Source of the DNA: Adineta steineri
Lineage: Eukaryota > Rotifera > Eurotatoria > Adinetida > Adinetidae
NCBI GenBank assembly: GCA_905250115.1
Contig: CAJNOI010000055.1
Span: 89,320 to 153,319 of the forward strand
DNA length: 64,000 bases
Direction: 5' to 3'
Part shown: piece after piece, positions 48,861 to 58,246 of the stretch
How positions within the stretch are numbered: the stretch's first letter is position 1
Layout: every line of letters starts with the position of its first letter
Position numbers and translations under genes: made by a program
The notes under the pieces: model-generated
The model's database searches: none
Told to the model about the DNA's origin: nothing
Seen by the model: the letters and a program-made list of their open reading frames with translations, nothing else

Positions 48861-49725
48861 CTCCAAGATGGGGAAATATCAACTCGTAACGGTGGATTTA
48901 CCGGGCTTTCGTAACCCGAAAGCCCTGTCATGTTTTTTCAACAGGGCTTTCGTACCTGAGTTTAACTGGGCTTTCGTATCGATTTTGACAGGGCTTTCGT
49001 ATCGAGTTTTAACGGGGCTTTTATACCGGAGTTTAACAGGGTTTTCGCATCAGTTTTAACAGGGCATTCGTAACGAATTTTTTATTGCATTGATACGTAA
49101 GCTAAAAGACTAATACTCCATAAGAAAACAAGGTATTCGTTGCGAATACTCTTGAGAGTATATATATATATATATGTATATATGTTTAGTTAGTAAGTAC
49201 GATCCATCCGTAACGAATAGAAAGTCTTTTTGTTGTTGTGTTATTTCTTGTTCTTCATATCTTCTTTGTGTTGTTAGGAAATAAATTTTAAAAAAAGATT
49301 GAGATGTATTCATTTATATTCTGGTTCTTTCTTGCTACTCTTGAACTTTGTTCATGGTTACTTTGAGAAAATACTTACATCAATACGAAAACTCTGTTAA
49401 TAGTATTTAATTTGAGATAATATTAACATTTTTGGCTTTACGATAACCCTGTACGAGCGGTACGAAGACCCTGCAAAAAACGATACGAAGGTCCTGTAGA
49501 ATTTATAGGTACACTTTGTCAATGCGATACGAAAGCCTGTATATTTGTGATACGAAAGCCCTGTCAAAACTGATACGATATCCCTGTAAAATCGATAAAA
49601 AAGTGCATTAATTTTTGATTACGAAAGCCCTGTCAGTAAAGCGATACGAAAGCCCAGTAAAACTTAAAAAAACACTGGGCTTTCGTAACCGACCGTTACG
49701 AGTTGATACTTTCTCCTCCAAGATG
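48861..49725. mobile_element. Foldback DNA transposon with 10-bp target duplication
   Basis: The element is 48871-49715 (845 bp), flanked by a perfect 10-bp direct repeat CTCCAAGATG (48861-48870 and 49716-49725). Terminal inverted repeats: GGGAAATATCAACTCGTAAC on the left, GAGAAAGTATCAACTCGTAA on the right in reverse complement. Inside each end lies a tandem array of about seven 28-31-bp units (core GGGCTTTCGTATCG on the left arm, the complement CGATACGAAAGCCC on the right), so the arms at about 48900-49080 and 49440-49695 can fold on each other. The middle (about 350 bp) has no transposase. The duplication length suits Mutator-like elements; the family is not proven. Confidence 0.85.
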
Positions 49726-50339
49726 TACATACTATGCTTAAAATGAATGGTTCTTTTGCTCTTGGAGGGATCAATGGGGCCAGTACGACAGAACGCCTAC
49801 GTTAGGGAAAATTTTTCTCGATGAAGTAGAAGCTTATAGGAATGACCACTGAGTCTAGGCCCTACAAGTGCTAAAATTTCCATGTTAAACTGTAGGAATT
49901 TTTTAACAGGAGAAAACCGCCGAAAAACAACATTCGTGCTGTGGGACATGTTCGAAAAAGTGTAAATTGAGAAAAAACGAAAAGCATTTTCCGTTTTTTC
50001 TGGAAAAGTTATTTTTTTAAGTAGGTGATGGAAATCATCAAAACTCCCGTCACAAAACAAGGTATTGGATTAAAAATTATATCCTTTCACAAAGATCTAA
50101 AGGCGAGCTATCTTCTCATGCACTTATCTCAATTTCAAAATTTTTCACAAAAACTGACATTTTTTGAGAGGCCTTAAGTAACACATGTTGACAGACAAAA
50201 ATTTGAACGCTCTACAAGATAATGAATTTACTTTTTCATTTGGTTTCATTCTTTAAGAAAAGTATATTATATACGATGACTCATACACAAACTGAGCTTT
50301 TTGAACTTCTGATGCGTTTATCTTACGAGGGAACCTCAC
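49726..50339. other. Spacer between two transposons
   Basis: About 600 bp. The minus-strand frame at 49797-50060 is not protein-like. Nothing else was seen. Confidence 0.4.
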
Positions 50340-50743
50340 CAACTGATTAGGGGTAGGACAGTTCATAGTTCCAAGTTCGGATGAACTGATCAAAAGAACT
50401 ACCAGTTCAGTTCTTCTGAAAGGAACTGAACTGAACTAACAGTTCTTTAAATAGAACTGAACTGTATCAACAGTTCTTTCAGAAGAACTGGTCTGTTTCA
50501 AATTTGTTTTTATTTCCAAAAAAATAGTTTTCACAACAGTTCTCTGAAAAGAACTGAACTGAAATAATAGTTCTTTGAAAGGAACTGAACTGAAATAATA
50601 GTTCTTTGAAAGGAACTGAACTTGTCGGTACAGTTCAGTTCTATTCAAAGAACTGTTGGTTCAGTTCAGTTCTATTCAAAAGAACTGTTAATACAGTTCC
50701 TAAGAACGAAACTAATATGGAACTGTCCTCCCCTACAACTGAT
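50340..50743. mobile_element. hAT-type MITE built of palindromic subrepeats
   Basis: The element is 50348-50735 (388 bp), with an 8-bp target duplication CAACTGAT at 50340-50347 and 50736-50743. Ends: TAGGGGTAGGACAGTTC on the left, TAGGGGAGGACAGTTC on the right in reverse complement. These and the 8-bp duplication are hAT hallmarks. The interior is almost wholly repeated units of about 31 bp around the palindrome-like GAACTGAACTG and AGTTCTTT...GAAAGGAAC. No coding capacity. Confidence 0.88.
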
Positions 50744-50782
50744 ACACTCAGTTTGTGATCATATTGGGCCCTCAAGCAGGTC

Positions 50783-50882
50783 NNNNNNNNNNNNNNNNNN
50801 NNNNNNNNNNNNNNNNNNNNNNNNNNNNNNNNNNNNNNNNNNNNNNNNNNNNNNNNNNNNNNNNNNNNNNNNNNNNNNNNNN
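50783..50882. other. 100-N assembly gap
   Basis: One hundred undetermined bases, a standard scaffold placeholder. It lies 40 bp after the hAT MITE, in repeat-rich DNA, which probably caused the break. Confidence 0.99.
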
Positions 50883-52691
50883 GCTCAATACCATAAAAAA
50901 TGAAAAAACTACGATTAAAATACTGAGACCGCCGTTTATTCTGCCGCACCCGTTAGTTTAATTATTTCTGAACTATTATATTTATCGGTCAGTTAATATA
51001 ATTATTGCCCAGTTAGTATAATTATTGATAAGTCAAATTTTTTATCGCTAAGCTTGGTTATTACTCATCTGTATTGTTTTTATTGCTCATTCGTATTATT
51101 TATTGCCCGATTAAATTTTACTCAATAATAAGTAGTAAGTGTGATGTTATCTTTTGTCTTTCGATGGATAGATATAAAGACCAAAGATGAATTCGAAGAC
51201 TTATCGATTTAGTAGTTTTCAGTTAGTCGTGATCGTAAGGGTGAACCAAACAGTTGCATCTTCATATATCTTAACGTCAGTATGAAGGAAATAATCTACT
51301 TCATCACACTAAGTACCTTATGCAGTTGAGGATTTGGAGCAAGAAAGATTGTGAAGAGAATACTCTCTTGACTACATCTCGTAACATAACGGTGAGAGGA
51401 ATAATTTCATAACTATAATAAATAACCACAACTAAAAATTTTCAGACTATGATATTAGTTTCAAATCCTAATAATCACAATAAGACCTTGCAAATGTGAT
51501 CAATAGAACGTTCGAAAATTTAGATAACCGAATGCTTCAACGGTCAAAGTCTCCGTTGAGCGGAACGGTAACAGAAAGGTTGAACAGATGAGTACTTGAA
51601 TACTTCGTTAAATAGGTGCAAAGTAAAATACTCGAACAGTTGAATCAGTAAATAATTGAGTGCAATGTATAGACGCTCTTAGCCACTATACTGTACGCAA
51701 ACTATTCTTTTACCTTTCTCTCGCGCACGTTATTTTTTGTCACTCATTAAATGTTGATTATGCCTGTCATCAACCAAAGACTTATTCTTTAAAACCTCTC
51801 CGACATCATATTTATTTAGCAAAATCAAGAACTAGCTTGATCGAAATTGTAGTAGGACTTTACCGCACTAATGCTATTAGCTATAATCAACTCCTCTACA
51901 ACGGATAAAACACGGATGAGAGTATGCAAAAAGTTGCATAGTATTCGAGGCAATTCTTTCATACTATCCGATTTAGTTAAGACTAAAACACAAAATTGTA
52001 CTAAATCTAGGCTTCAACCTTAAATAGACCTCAAAAAGTTATACGGATCATTTCTAAACATGTCATGAGAAGTATATCTAAACCCCCGTATAGCTTCCAA
52101 AAAGTTGTGAGAATCATCCCTAAATATACTCGAAAAACGAAAAGAAGCATCCAGAAGTTGCTTATGTATACTAGTTCGTTACTGTCGGGAATGATGAAGT
52201 TCACCTGGGAATCTTGAATTTTTCTGTCATTTAGTTAAAAACAATTTCTAATTAGTTTCTCATTAATTAATCAATTAATTAATGTTAACTAAGTGGCAAC
52301 TGAAAGTACTAGTCCAGAAAAAGAACACCTAAACAATCAATGTTAGATGCAAGCTCGGTATCTGTCTTTATTCTTGAAATTATTCAGATATAAAGGACAG
52401 GTGAAATATGGACTAATGGACTTCAGTTTGGAAAACGTCAGTTTTAGGTCACTTCTTACGATCGACTCTATCCACCAACTTCTTAGATTTCAATCTACAT
52501 TTCATATAATTCCATGCACAATTGAGTGAGGGAAATAAAACACATAATGTGCAAAAATATGCAATAGAAACAGGTGTTTTCAAATATATTTTATTCCTGA
52601 TGATAAAAAAATAAAATACTCTAATTCGGTTGTTCAACGCTGTCATCAATTGAATAGAATACTTATTTTTCGTCGAATTTGAACTTTTCTT
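50883..52691. other. Accessory region without recognisable genes
   Basis: About 1.8 kb. It contains AT-rich reiterations (CAGTTAATATAATTATTG twice at about 50990-51030) and two diverged copies of CAAAAAGTT...ATC.(C/T)TAAA at about 52032 and 52100. A plus-strand frame at 51660-51908 has no known motif. The region might hold remnants of old mobile elements but I cannot name one. Confidence 0.4.
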
Positions 52692-52754
52692 GAGGGTGTG
52701 GGTGTGGACATAGATGAGCGAAGAATACAACATCCACACCCACACTCACTCTCA
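52692..52754. repeat. GT-rich hairpin repeat, copy C (best conserved)
   Basis: The left arm at 52692-52709 reads GAGGGTGTGGGTGTGGAC. The right arm in reverse complement at 52731-52754 reads GAGAGTGAGTGTGGGTGTGG. The loop is about 21 bp. The arms carry TGTGGG, the kind of unit reported for bdelloid telomeres. Confidence 0.75.
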
Positions 52755-53181
52755 AGTTTTGTCAAATATTTTTCTATAAAAGTTCATTTTCTCCTTTTGA
52801 CAGTTGAACTTTACAATTATATTTAGAACTTCAACCCATATCATAGAAATCGTCGATTACTTTCGAAGTCACGAGAATTGTCGCGATTTTCACGACATGG
52901 AGAAGCTTTTTTAAATTTTTATAGAGTACTATCGAAAAGATTGTAACAATGTAAGACACGATATTCTCATATTTTGGTTATTTATATATTACACCTTTCT
53001 ACACGCAAACTCATATCTGTCCACCCTGCATGTACTGTCACTGAAAAATTTACATACATCAGGAAAAAGTCTTCTATGATGGTGAAGGAATTAAAATTGT
53101 ATTTTCATACTAGCTATTGGAGTACATCTTTTAATTCAGACTCATCAGTTCTATAAAGATATATATTAAGGAAAGGTGAGT

Positions 53182-54066
53182 TTATGATTTCAAAGTCTTG
53201 ATAATATAGTCTTCCACCGATGTTGGTTCCCGACCGAGTAGAAATCGTAAGATATTATTATTTCCAGTTAAGCCCCAACGGTTGTAGTAGAACATGATTC
53301 TTGCAAAGCCATCTTGAACATATTCATTAGCGTCTTTCAGCATTGGAATTTTATCTTTGAGGTCTTCAAATTGGCACAATTGACATTTAATCTCTTTTCC
53401 ACTATACTGCGAAATTAGTTGAGCCACTTCACGACCCGTTCGATTATCACCTAAAAGTTCGTACGTAGCTCGATTATGATGGCGAGGATTCTGGAGAATA
53501 TTCAAAGTGACTTCTGCGTAATCGGCAAGATCGAGGTAACCTTGTAGCTCATCGAATGAATACATTAGATTCATTACACCTTTATCAGTAATGTCTTTGA
53601 TTTGTGTATTTTGCATAAAATGTCCTGGTTCAAGAATTGTGTATGACAGTCGAGATTCGATAAGATATTCTTCGACAACTATTTTAATTCGATGATTAAG
53701 TAATTTTGTACGAACGGGATGCAATACGGAAGAAAGAATGAAATGCGAGACGCCTGTACTTTTGCTTTCATCGATGATAATTTTTCCAATACTATCTTCG
53801 CGTGGATGTAAAGAAGGACCAATGTGAAAAACAATATCAACACCTTCAAGTGCCTTTTTTACATCAGATTTGTTTTCTAAATCGCCAACGAAAATCTCCA
53901 GAGTGCCTTCGTCTACATGTTGTGTTCCCAGTGTTTCTTGAAGACGTTTGCCCGACTGTTGAGAATGGACGAATGCTCGAAGTTTGTATCCGTTCTTCAG
54001 AAGAAGAGGTGAGAGGACGTTGGATATTTTGCCAGTAGCACACGTAATGAGAATTTTATTTGTCAT
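53182..54066 (-). CDS. NmrA-like NAD(P)-binding protein (atypical SDR)
   Basis: Intronless, 294 aa, ATG at 54066. The Rossmann start KILITCATGKISNVLSPLLL matches the NmrA/atypical SDR pattern (TGATGxxG), with Gly-to-Cys and Gly-to-Ile changes that may weaken dinucleotide binding. Further landmarks are GDLENKSDVKKALEGVDIVFH, GVSHFILSSVLHPVRTKLLNH, VEEYLIESRLSYTILEPGHFMQN and YELLGDNRTGREVAQLISQ. This family includes fungal NmrA redox sensors and bacterial quinone reductases (QorB/ytfG type). The lack of introns and the fungal/bacterial profile make it a candidate for horizontal acquisition. The reaction is unknown. Confidence 0.8.
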   Translation of the reverse strand: MTNKILITCATGKISNVLSPLLLKNGYKLRAFVHSQQSGKRLQETLGTQHVDEGTLEIFVGDLENKSDVKKALEGVDIVFHIGPSLHPREDSIGKIIIDESKSTGVSHFILSSVLHPVRTKLLNHRIKIVVEEYLIESRLSYTILEPGHFMQNTQIKDITDKGVMNLMYSFDELQGYLDLADYAEVTLNILQNPRHHNRATYELLGDNRTGREVAQLISQYSGKEIKCQLCQFEDLKDKIPMLKDANEYVQDGFARIMFYYNRWGLTGNNNILRFLLGREPTSVEDYIIKTLKS

Positions 54067-54937
54067 TGTATTTAAAGAGTACTTATGCAACTGTATAACT
54101 TAAATGAATGCAACGTGTATAAACTGCAAGAAAAAAGAAAGGAAAAGAAAAGGTAAAGAGTCACTTATAATGCATATACTTTAAAGAAGAAAATATAAAA
54201 GATATCAATAGAAGGACTATACTATTGTTGAAGATATGTAAAATCTCTTTACGAAAAATTTGCTCAAGTATTTTTTTCTTTTACTAATTATAGTCGAGCT
54301 CATACATTGATCACGTAAAGATTTATCATTTACGTATAAATAAGAATCATTTTCTCAAATTACCCGTCTTAATGTTCTAACATCAAACACAGTAAAAATT
54401 ATTGAGATAAAAAAAATGTTGTTACTTTGTTACAAATAAAGCAACCAAAATGCAACATCATCCACCTTGATTACACAACGTGTTCGCAATCGTACTTAGG
54501 TTATATACATGCTGTTTTTTTTCTGTTCTTTCAAATATTTTTCTCGCCTCAATAAAGAGGTAAAAGAATCCTCTCTCCTTTCATTCTTAATATATATATG
54601 TTCAGTATAATCTTCAGTTCAACTCTGTTTTTTTTTTTCAATAATAAAAATTACACACAATATTACAACGACTGTATATCATCGTCTACGAAATAAGAGT
54701 TTCCATTAATTCAATCCCTCTTATCACATTTCTTTAAAAATTATATTAAATGTTTTATACAGGATTCCGATGATTATTTTAAGAAATTGGAACTTTTCTA
54801 CTTGTAGAAAATAAAGATATGAATGGAGCGTTTTATGTTGTTTCTATGTCAATTAACAAGATGGATGGAAAAAGAGAACAGAAGACATAATCATTCGTAT
54901 GTCTTTTGCAGTGACGGCTATTACTCCACGAGAACAT

Positions 54938-54987
54938 CGATGTGGGTGCCAGTATTTAGTTTATCGTTCATCCATACGCACACCCTT
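54938..54987. repeat. GT-rich hairpin repeat, decayed copy F
   Basis: The left arm ATGTGGGTGCCAGTAT is paired with AGGGTGTGCGTATGGATG (reverse complement of 54969-54987). Pairing is imperfect. The motif resembles copies B and C. Confidence 0.45.
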
Positions 54988-55624
54988 TTATAGTGTACGC
55001 TGCTGGATAAAATAATATTGATGATATTTTGTAATATGCTTACAACGCACAAGTGATTCATTAATATCATCGAATAAAAACAAAATCACTGAAGCATCAA
55101 TGCACATGTACAAGCAAAGAATGATAGATAGTGCTTGTAAATGTCTTCCCTTCTTACATAGTGGATACTCTAAAAACAAGTATCATTTACACTAGTATAT
55201 TTTGTATGACTGATACTTTTATTATTTTTCATCTTGAAAACTTTACCTTTTATGTCCCATTGGAATAAAAGATACATCTATGTACCTGCCTGAATAACAA
55301 AACCATTTGTGGTAAGTAAAATTATTATTTAGTCAGTAGTTTGTAATGAAATCTTGAAGACATTTGCTATACGTACAAGATCGATAAAGTTAAAGTCCTA
55401 AGTCTTTTCCATAAAACCTTTTCAGAAAAGCAGTATATCTCTCATCATCACGCGAAGATGAGACTGTTTTGATCACTCTTACTATCACTAACTAGTTGAA
55501 AACTCTACTGAACCCATAGGTACTTGAATTTATTTTTGGTCTTTACATTTATCCACCAAAAGACAAGAAAATAACACCACAGTTACTACTGACTTATAAA
55601 ATAATTTCTTTCTCTTCGTACGAG

Positions 55625-55905
55625 AGTGATAATAATTTTTTACTGAAAAAGAAAATGTAACAATGAGAGTAAAAAATATTCCTTCTGATATTTAGAATGC
55701 AAGAACAATGGCAAACAAGTTTTTTTTGCGTAAAAGACTGGAGTAAAAAGAAATACGTTTTTTTTCAGGAAGGAGAACAAGAAAAACACATCTGCCAATG
55801 AGAATGTAGGAATGATGATAGACACATTTTTTTCCGGGAAAGAGTATAAAGAAGGGAATAAATAAGTTTTTTTTCTGAAAGGAAAATGTGTAAATGAGAG
55901 TAAGT
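55625..55905. repeat. Degenerate T-rich minisatellite
   Basis: Irregular units with a run of seven or eight T followed by C/G-rich spacer and GAAAGGAxAATG, spaced about 38-68 bp. An apparent minus-strand open frame here (55640-56023) is a product of this low-complexity sequence. Confidence 0.5.
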
Positions 55906-56204
55906 TGTGTTCGCAGAAAATGCCTGCAACCAAAAACACAAGGAATCTTTGCAGGATCTTTGTCAAATTCTCAAGGACATAGAACGCAGATCCCAATAAA
56001 GTGTCATAGGAAATACGACTCATTTTTTTGAATTGGTTAGACTCTTCGCATCATACTCATTTTGACATTGTTATTAAAAGCTGGGTAGAAAAGAGTTCAA
56101 TTTGCTTGATTCATCGTGTTACGATAGCTCGGATGTTCATGCAGATTATTTCAACTTATAAGAAATTAAAGACTCGAAATTGGTTGGGTCATTTTTCTGT
56201 GTCA

Positions 56205-56433
56205 GGTGAGCCACTTTTTTTTCGCGTATATGTTCGCTCCTTCTTATGACTCTACCATATTCAGGCAGATCTTGAAAAATTACAAGTAGTACGCCCATGT
56301 AGACCTTGACAGATTATCGTATTGATGGAAGGAAGGCATACAGTAAGAGCTGTAGTATGATCAACTAGTTTTTTCTACATGAAGTGAGTCACATTTCTTT
56401 CGCTGATATGTTTGACTCGCTTCGCATGACCCG
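56205..56433. repeat. Diverged direct repeat pair upstream of the sulfotransferase
   Basis: A segment of about 50 bp at 56205-56254 recurs at 56383-56433: GTGAGCCACTTTTTTTTCGC against GTGAGTCACATTTCTTTCGC, with further matches to ATATGTTxGxCTC. They lie about 180 bp apart and within 400 bp of the sulfotransferase start. Confidence 0.55.
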
Positions 56434-56605
56434 TAAAATGGATGTATAGTAGTAATAGCATGTTCACCATACTGGAATCTATCGTTCTACGATTGTTCCA
56501 GAACGGTAGATTGATAAAAAGACAGTGGACCTTCATTCTTTAAGTCTTTTTAGCTACTTCTATACAAAAACATTGACTCGATTGTTAGAATTTATTTTCG
56601 AAGTG

Positions 56606-57592
56606 ATGCCGACTTCTCAATTCTGTATTAATATGCGAATGCGAAGGAGACGCTGTATGGAAAAGTTGGTAATGCTCACAGTTATAGTAATGTTCCTTGT
56701 TTACATGATATTCGTACAACTACGAAGAGAATATACAGATGGTGACGCAGGCATTATTATTGTATATAATCGTGTTCCTAAATGTGGAAGTACATTATTG
56801 GTCAGAATCTTTCAAATTCTATCAAATCGAACACGTGCATTCACATTTCGTCAGTCGCAAGAATTGAGACATTATCGTTACTCAACCGAGGAACAACATA
56901 CGTTAGTCACCGATCTCGTCCGATACTCATACAATGTCAGTTATCAGCGAGTTGTCTACGAGCAACATTTTCACTTTGTGAATTTACCCTCAACATCAAA
57001 GAATATATTCTATTATATAAATCAATTACGTGATCCGTTGGAAAGAACCTTGTCAGAGTTTGATTTTGAACGTTATATCGGTGGTTCATTGGGTGCAGGA
57101 CATGCAAACCTGTTCTTACATCCATCTCTCCGAAACTTAACAATGGATGAATGCGTGTCAACTGGCGATCCCACTCGATGTCTCACAAAACTGTATGGAG
57201 TTTATTCACCAATCAGCTTCTTTTGTGGTCAATCGTCCTTTTGCGATGATACAGTTAGTCGACCGACGAGCGATGCTGCTCTTTCTCAAGCTAAATCAAA
57301 TATTGAACGATATTATACTCACATTGGTATCTTAGAATATATTCAAAGTTCATTGGAACTGCTTGAACATATTCAGCCTTCCATATTCACCGGTATGATA
57401 GACATTTATCTGAATGTCTTCAGTAGTGGGAAAGTGTTTGCAACACCTAATAAATATCGACATATGACAAGTAACAAAACACGTTCCATTCTACGTCAAC
57501 TGCTTAGACCTGAGTACGAACTGTATAACTTTGTACGAAGTCGTTTTATCGATCATTACACTCAAGTTTTCCACCGAACACCTCAGCGTTAG
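56606..57592 (+). CDS. Golgi 2-O-sulfotransferase (HS2ST/UST family)
   Basis: Intronless, 328 aa. It is a type II membrane protein: short basic cytosolic tail (MRMRRRRCMEK), TM at about residues 20-40 (LVMLTVIVMFLVYMIFVQL), then the lumenal catalytic domain. The PAPS 5'-phosphosulfate loop is VPKCGSTLLVRIF (residue about 60) and the 3'-phosphate motif is QLRDPLERTLSEFDF (about 143), as in heparan sulfate and uronyl 2-O-sulfotransferases. Conserved cysteines appear in CVSTGDPTRC and FFCGQSSFC, and the HIGILE segment is typical. It would put sulfate from PAPS on the 2-O position of uronic acids in glycosaminoglycan. The substrate glycan in this animal is unknown. The start is the first ATG in frame. 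Confidence 0.87.
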   Translation: MPTSQFCINMRMRRRRCMEKLVMLTVIVMFLVYMIFVQLRREYTDGDAGIIIVYNRVPKCGSTLLVRIFQILSNRTRAFTFRQSQELRHYRYSTEEQHTLVTDLVRYSYNVSYQRVVYEQHFHFVNLPSTSKNIFYYINQLRDPLERTLSEFDFERYIGGSLGAGHANLFLHPSLRNLTMDECVSTGDPTRCLTKLYGVYSPISFFCGQSSFCDDTVSRPTSDAALSQAKSNIERYYTHIGILEYIQSSLELLEHIQPSIFTGMIDIYLNVFSSGKVFATPNKYRHMTSNKTRSILRQLLRPEYELYNFVRSRFIDHYTQVFHRTPQR

Positions 57593-57927
57593 AAACAGAT
57601 TGCATGAATAAATACACACATAAAAATTCAGTTCATAATAGATTCTCTTAAATAATTATTAAATAGGTGCAGCGAGAAGGATACGGTTTTCACGACTAAA
57701 ATGACACAAGGAAATTTCCTATGAATTTGCGTGCCGATCAGTACTCACAAAATACAAGAGCATTTTTCGAACATCAGTCAGAAATGTTTCATTATATAAT
57801 TCCCATTTGAATGCATCGTTGTTGTAGAAGAGGCAATCCTCTTTTTATCCACATAATTGACACATTTCAGGTTTCTTTTGTTCGATGGCTGATGATGGAA
57901 CGTCTTCGGGTGTCTAATCGCTCTTAA

Positions 57928-57983
57928 GGGTGAGTGTGGATATGGGTGTTGTGTCTGTCTCTTTCCCACATCCACACTCTCAG
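57928..57983. repeat. GT-rich hairpin repeat, copy D, adjoining GMC fragment
   Basis: The left arm GGGTGAGTGTGGATATGGG (57928-57946) pairs with a right arm at 57965-57983, which in reverse complement reads CTGAGAGTGTGGATGTGGG. The loop is about 18 bp. The GMC oxidoreductase reading frame begins directly after the right arm. Confidence 0.7.
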
Positions 57984-58246
57984 GAGTACAAATTCAAACT
58001 GACGAAGAAATATGGGATTATTGTCGAAAAGCGACTACAACACTCTTTCATCCCGCTGGAACATGCAAAATGGGTAATGTAGATAATAACAATATGACAG
58101 CCGTTGATTCTCAATTAAAAGTTAAAGGAATTAAAAATTTAAGAATTGCTGATACATCTGTTTTTTCCACAATGATATCTGTTAATCCGTGTATTACATG
58201 CATGATGACTGGAGAAAAATGTGTAGATATGATTAAACAAGGTTAA
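57984..58246 (+). pseudogene. C-terminal fragment of a GMC oxidoreductase
   Basis: An open frame of about 87 codons ends at TAA 58244-58246. It matches only the last part of glucose-methanol-choline FAD oxidoreductases: TLFHPAGTCKMG, with the active-site His, then AVDSQLKVKGIKNLRIADTS and the second active-site Asn in SVNPCITCMMTGEKCVDMI. The FAD-binding N-terminus and most of the substrate domain (about 450 residues) are absent upstream, where hairpin copy D begins. Either it is a truncated gene remnant or a last exon (the sequence CTCTCAG|GAG could serve as acceptor) without its upstream exons. The open frame suggests the truncation is recent. Confidence 0.75.

Larger units (their letters stand above)
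54067..56605. other. 2.5 kb without genes, with repeats
   Basis: Contains a weak GT-rich hairpin (54938-54987), a degenerate oligo-T/GAAAGGA tandem repeat (about 55625-55905) and a diverged direct repeat (56205-56254 and 56383-56433). No coding sequence is supported. Confidence 0.5.

Noticed and set aside
48871-49715. Foldback element as a CRISPR or satellite array
   Set aside because: The units are arranged as inverted arms inside exact terminal repeats with a target duplication, which marks a transposon.
51660-51908. 82-codon plus-strand open frame
   Set aside because: No recognisable motif, no splice context and an unfavourable composition; probably random.
52261-52285. Palindrome of ATTAATTAAT type as a protein-binding site
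   Set aside because: Simple AT-rich sequence expected by chance in this composition.
50883-52330. LTR or Penelope-like retroelement remnant
   Set aside because: No terminal repeats, primer-binding site or reverse-transcriptase motif could be found by eye.
55640-56023. 127-codon minus-strand open frame rich in Phe and Leu
   Set aside because: It comes from a T-rich minisatellite and is low in complexity.
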